Assembly: GCA_963735005.1 (NCBI GenBank)
Contig: CAVTJA010000003.1
Location: 1-64,000, forward strand
Source: WTKG01 sp963735005
Lineage (GTDB): Bacteria > Actinomycetota > Actinomycetes > Actinomycetales > Demequinaceae
Length of the DNA: 64,000 bases
Direction of reading: 5' to 3'
Each line of letters starts with the position of its first letter. The first letter of the stretch is position 1. Below the pieces are notes generated by a model. That model did not search any database and was not told the DNA's origin. It saw nothing but the letters and a program-made list of their open reading frames with translations. Both the position numbers and the translations under genes were made by a program. This document shows positions 62,536 through 64,000 of the stretch, piece by piece.

Positions 62536-64000
62536 CGCGCCCGTCACGGTCTCATGGGGCCAGACCTGGCCAACGCTCGACGGCTTCATCGAACTTGGCT
62601 CGACGCACCGGGTCGTGCCGGTCGTGCGCAAGGTGCTCGCGGACGGCTACACGCCTGTCGGCCTGTACAACGCGCTCGCGCAGGAACGCCCCGGCACATT
62701 CATCCTGGAGTCGGCGGAGCCCGACGGCACCCGCTCCCAGTTTTCGTTCGTGGGCGTCCGCTCACGTGCGACGCTGACGGCGACGGGGGACGATGCGCAG
62801 TGGTCGGGCGACGTGCCCGTGGGCCTGATGAACGGCGCGCCGCTTGACGCGATCCGGCAGGTGCTCACCGAGATGCGCACCGAGGCGATTCCCGGCCTGC
62901 CGCCCCTGACCGGAGGCATGGTTGGCCTGCTCGGCTGGGACATCATCCGGCAGTGGGAACCCACGCTCCCGCAGAAGGCGCCGCGCGAGCTCGACGTCCC
63001 GGACGTGCTGCTGATGTTTGCGACCGACGTCGCGGCGATCGACCACGTCGACGGCTCCGTGTGGCTGATCGCCAACGCCGTGAACGGCGACGCCCAGGCC
63101 AAGGGCATCGAGGCCGCGTATACCGACGCGATCGCGCGCCTCGACGCGATGGAGCAAAACCTGCGCGCGGGCTCCCCGACGCAGATCTCGCAACTCGGCG
63201 ACGGGCCCGACGAGGCCGCGGTACGCCAACGCAGCGAGCCGGGCGAGTACGAGAAGGTGGTGCTGCTCGCCAAGGAGGCGATCCGCGACGGCGAGGTTTT
63301 CCAGATGGTGCCGTCGCAGCGCTTCGACGTTGACTGTCCGGCGCGGCCGCTCGACGTCTACCGAGTGCTGCGCACCCTCAACCCGAGCCCATACATGTAC
63401 TACTTCCAGCTTGTCGACGCCGACGGCAAGGAATTCGCGGTGGTCGGGTCAAGCCCCGAATCATTGGTGTCGGTCAAGGCAGGCCGGGCCTCGACCTTCC
63501 CGATCGCGGGTTCGCGCCCGCGCGGCGCCACACTCGAGGAGGACCACCGGCTCGAGCAGGAGTTGCTCGCTGACCCCAAGGAGATCGCCGAGCACATCAT
63601 GCTCGTGGACCTCGCCCGCAACGACCTCGTGAAGGTATGTGAGCCGTCCTCGGTCGAGGTCGTGGACTTCATGTCCGTCAACCGCTACAGCCACATCATG
63701 CATATTTGCTCGACGGTGCAGGGCACGTTGGAGCCCGACCGCGGGGCGCTCGACACGTTCGTGGCGACCTTCCCGGCTGGGACGCTGTCCGGCGCGCCTA
63801 AGCCCCGCGCGATCGCCCTGATCGACGAGTTCGAGCCCGCCCGGCGCGGCTTCTACGGAGGCGCCGTCGGCTACTTCGACTTTGCCGGGAACATGGACAC
63901 CGCCATCGCGATCCGCACCGCCATGATCGAGGACGGCACAGCGTACGTTCAGGCCGGCGCAGGCATCGTCGCGGACTCGGTTCCCGAGCGTGAGGCCCAG
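62528..64000 (+). CDS. trpE: Anthranilate synthase component I, partial at the window end
   Basis: The frame from the ATG at 62528 stays open to the last base (491 codons), so the gene continues past the window. TrpE makes anthranilate from chorismate in tryptophan synthesis. Motifs are LILESAE-like FILESAEPDGTRSQFSFVG near the start, FQMVPSQRF, GSSPESLV, GSRPRGATLEEDHRLEQELL (usually GTRPRG), LVDLARNDLVKV and FYGGAVGYFDFAGNMD. It overlaps hisI by eight bases, so his and trp genes are in one run. Tryptophan feedback residues near ESAE are present. Confidence 0.94.
   Translation, partial: MPDAPVTVSWGQTWPTLDGFIELGSTHRVVPVVRKVLADGYTPVGLYNALAQERPGTFILESAEPDGTRSQFSFVGVRSRATLTATGDDAQWSGDVPVGLMNGAPLDAIRQVLTEMRTEAIPGLPPLTGGMVGLLGWDIIRQWEPTLPQKAPRELDVPDVLLMFATDVAAIDHVDGSVWLIANAVNGDAQAKGIEAAYTDAIARLDAMEQNLRAGSPTQISQLGDGPDEAAVRQRSEPGEYEKVVLLAKEAIRDGEVFQMVPSQRFDVDCPARPLDVYRVLRTLNPSPYMYYFQLVDADGKEFAVVGSSPESLVSVKAGRASTFPIAGSRPRGATLEEDHRLEQELLADPKEIAEHIMLVDLARNDLVKVCEPSSVEVVDFMSVNRYSHIMHICSTVQGTLEPDRGALDTFVATFPAGTLSGAPKPRAIALIDEFEPARRGFYGGAVGYFDFAGNMDTAIAIRTAMIEDGTAYVQAGAGIVADSVPEREAQ

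Overview
The window is a dense stretch of a high-GC actinobacterial chromosome. Gene families, gene order, GTG/TTG starts, Pup-type protein modification, mycobacterial-type Suf and ImuA'-ImuB-DnaE2 modules and glgC/glgA divergence all point to Actinomycetota. Lack of mycolate genes, a K+-type membrane pyrophosphatase and pupylation genes without proteasome core genes suggest a Micrococcales-like lineage, but the genus is inference. Almost all genes look vertically inherited housekeeping genes. I saw no insertion sequence, prophage, CRISPR array or integrated element. No gene-free stretch exceeds 300 bases; the longest, about 236 bases at 43392-43627, holds the promoter region of a tRNA-Leu gene.

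Layout. 1-10410 (+): disordered/TPR-like protein, HAD phosphatase, small protein, tlyA, nadK, recN, steA, steB/mctB-like, pyrG, Nudix hydrolase, in the same order as Mycobacterium tuberculosis Rv1691-Rv1700. 10407-12097 (-): a PEBP-like lipoprotein and heme A synthase ctaA. 12277-18748 (+): the iron-sulfur assembly operon sufR-sufB-sufD-Rieske-sufC-sufS-sufU-sufT behind a candidate iron box, followed by a DUF1697 gene. 19320-22219 (-): bioY-ecfA-ecfT and a zinc metallopeptidase. 22344-28724: ABC-F ATPase, SURF1, fabG-fabI-sixA, and glgC-serB on the minus strand. 28812-33383 (+): glgA, an ABC ATPase, nfeD-SPFH and a SpoU-type methyltransferase. 33457-39351 (+): a LexA box and the mutagenic repair cassette imuA'-imuB-dnaE2. 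39358-43391: an arsR-SRPBCC pair, then hppA and an unrecognised gene on the minus strand. 43628-50015: tRNA-Leu(GAG), M20 peptidase, DUF5703, an acidic protein, aldo/keto reductase, uppP, PAC2, HAD phosphatase and a RecB-family nuclease. 50095-56798 (+): site-2 protease, trmI, and the pupylation cluster arc-dop-pup-pafA, with no prcB or prcA. 56828-64000 (+): FKBP lipoprotein, hisF, two ABC exporter half-transporters, hisI and the start of trpE, which runs off the window.

Three themes stand out. First, about sixteen genes start 6-8 bases after a TANNNT -10 hexamer with no ribosome-binding site, the signature of leaderless transcripts; one divergent pair shares a single symmetric -10 core. Second, eight one-base frameshifts break six conserved genes (Nudix, imuB, dnaE2, hppA three times, uppP, trmI), most likely sequence errors in this assembly. 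Third, regulatory sites are legible: a perfect LexA box, an IdeR/DtxR-like iron box, an inverted-repeat operator before arsR, and a 17-bp inverted repeat between bioY and the ABC-F gene.
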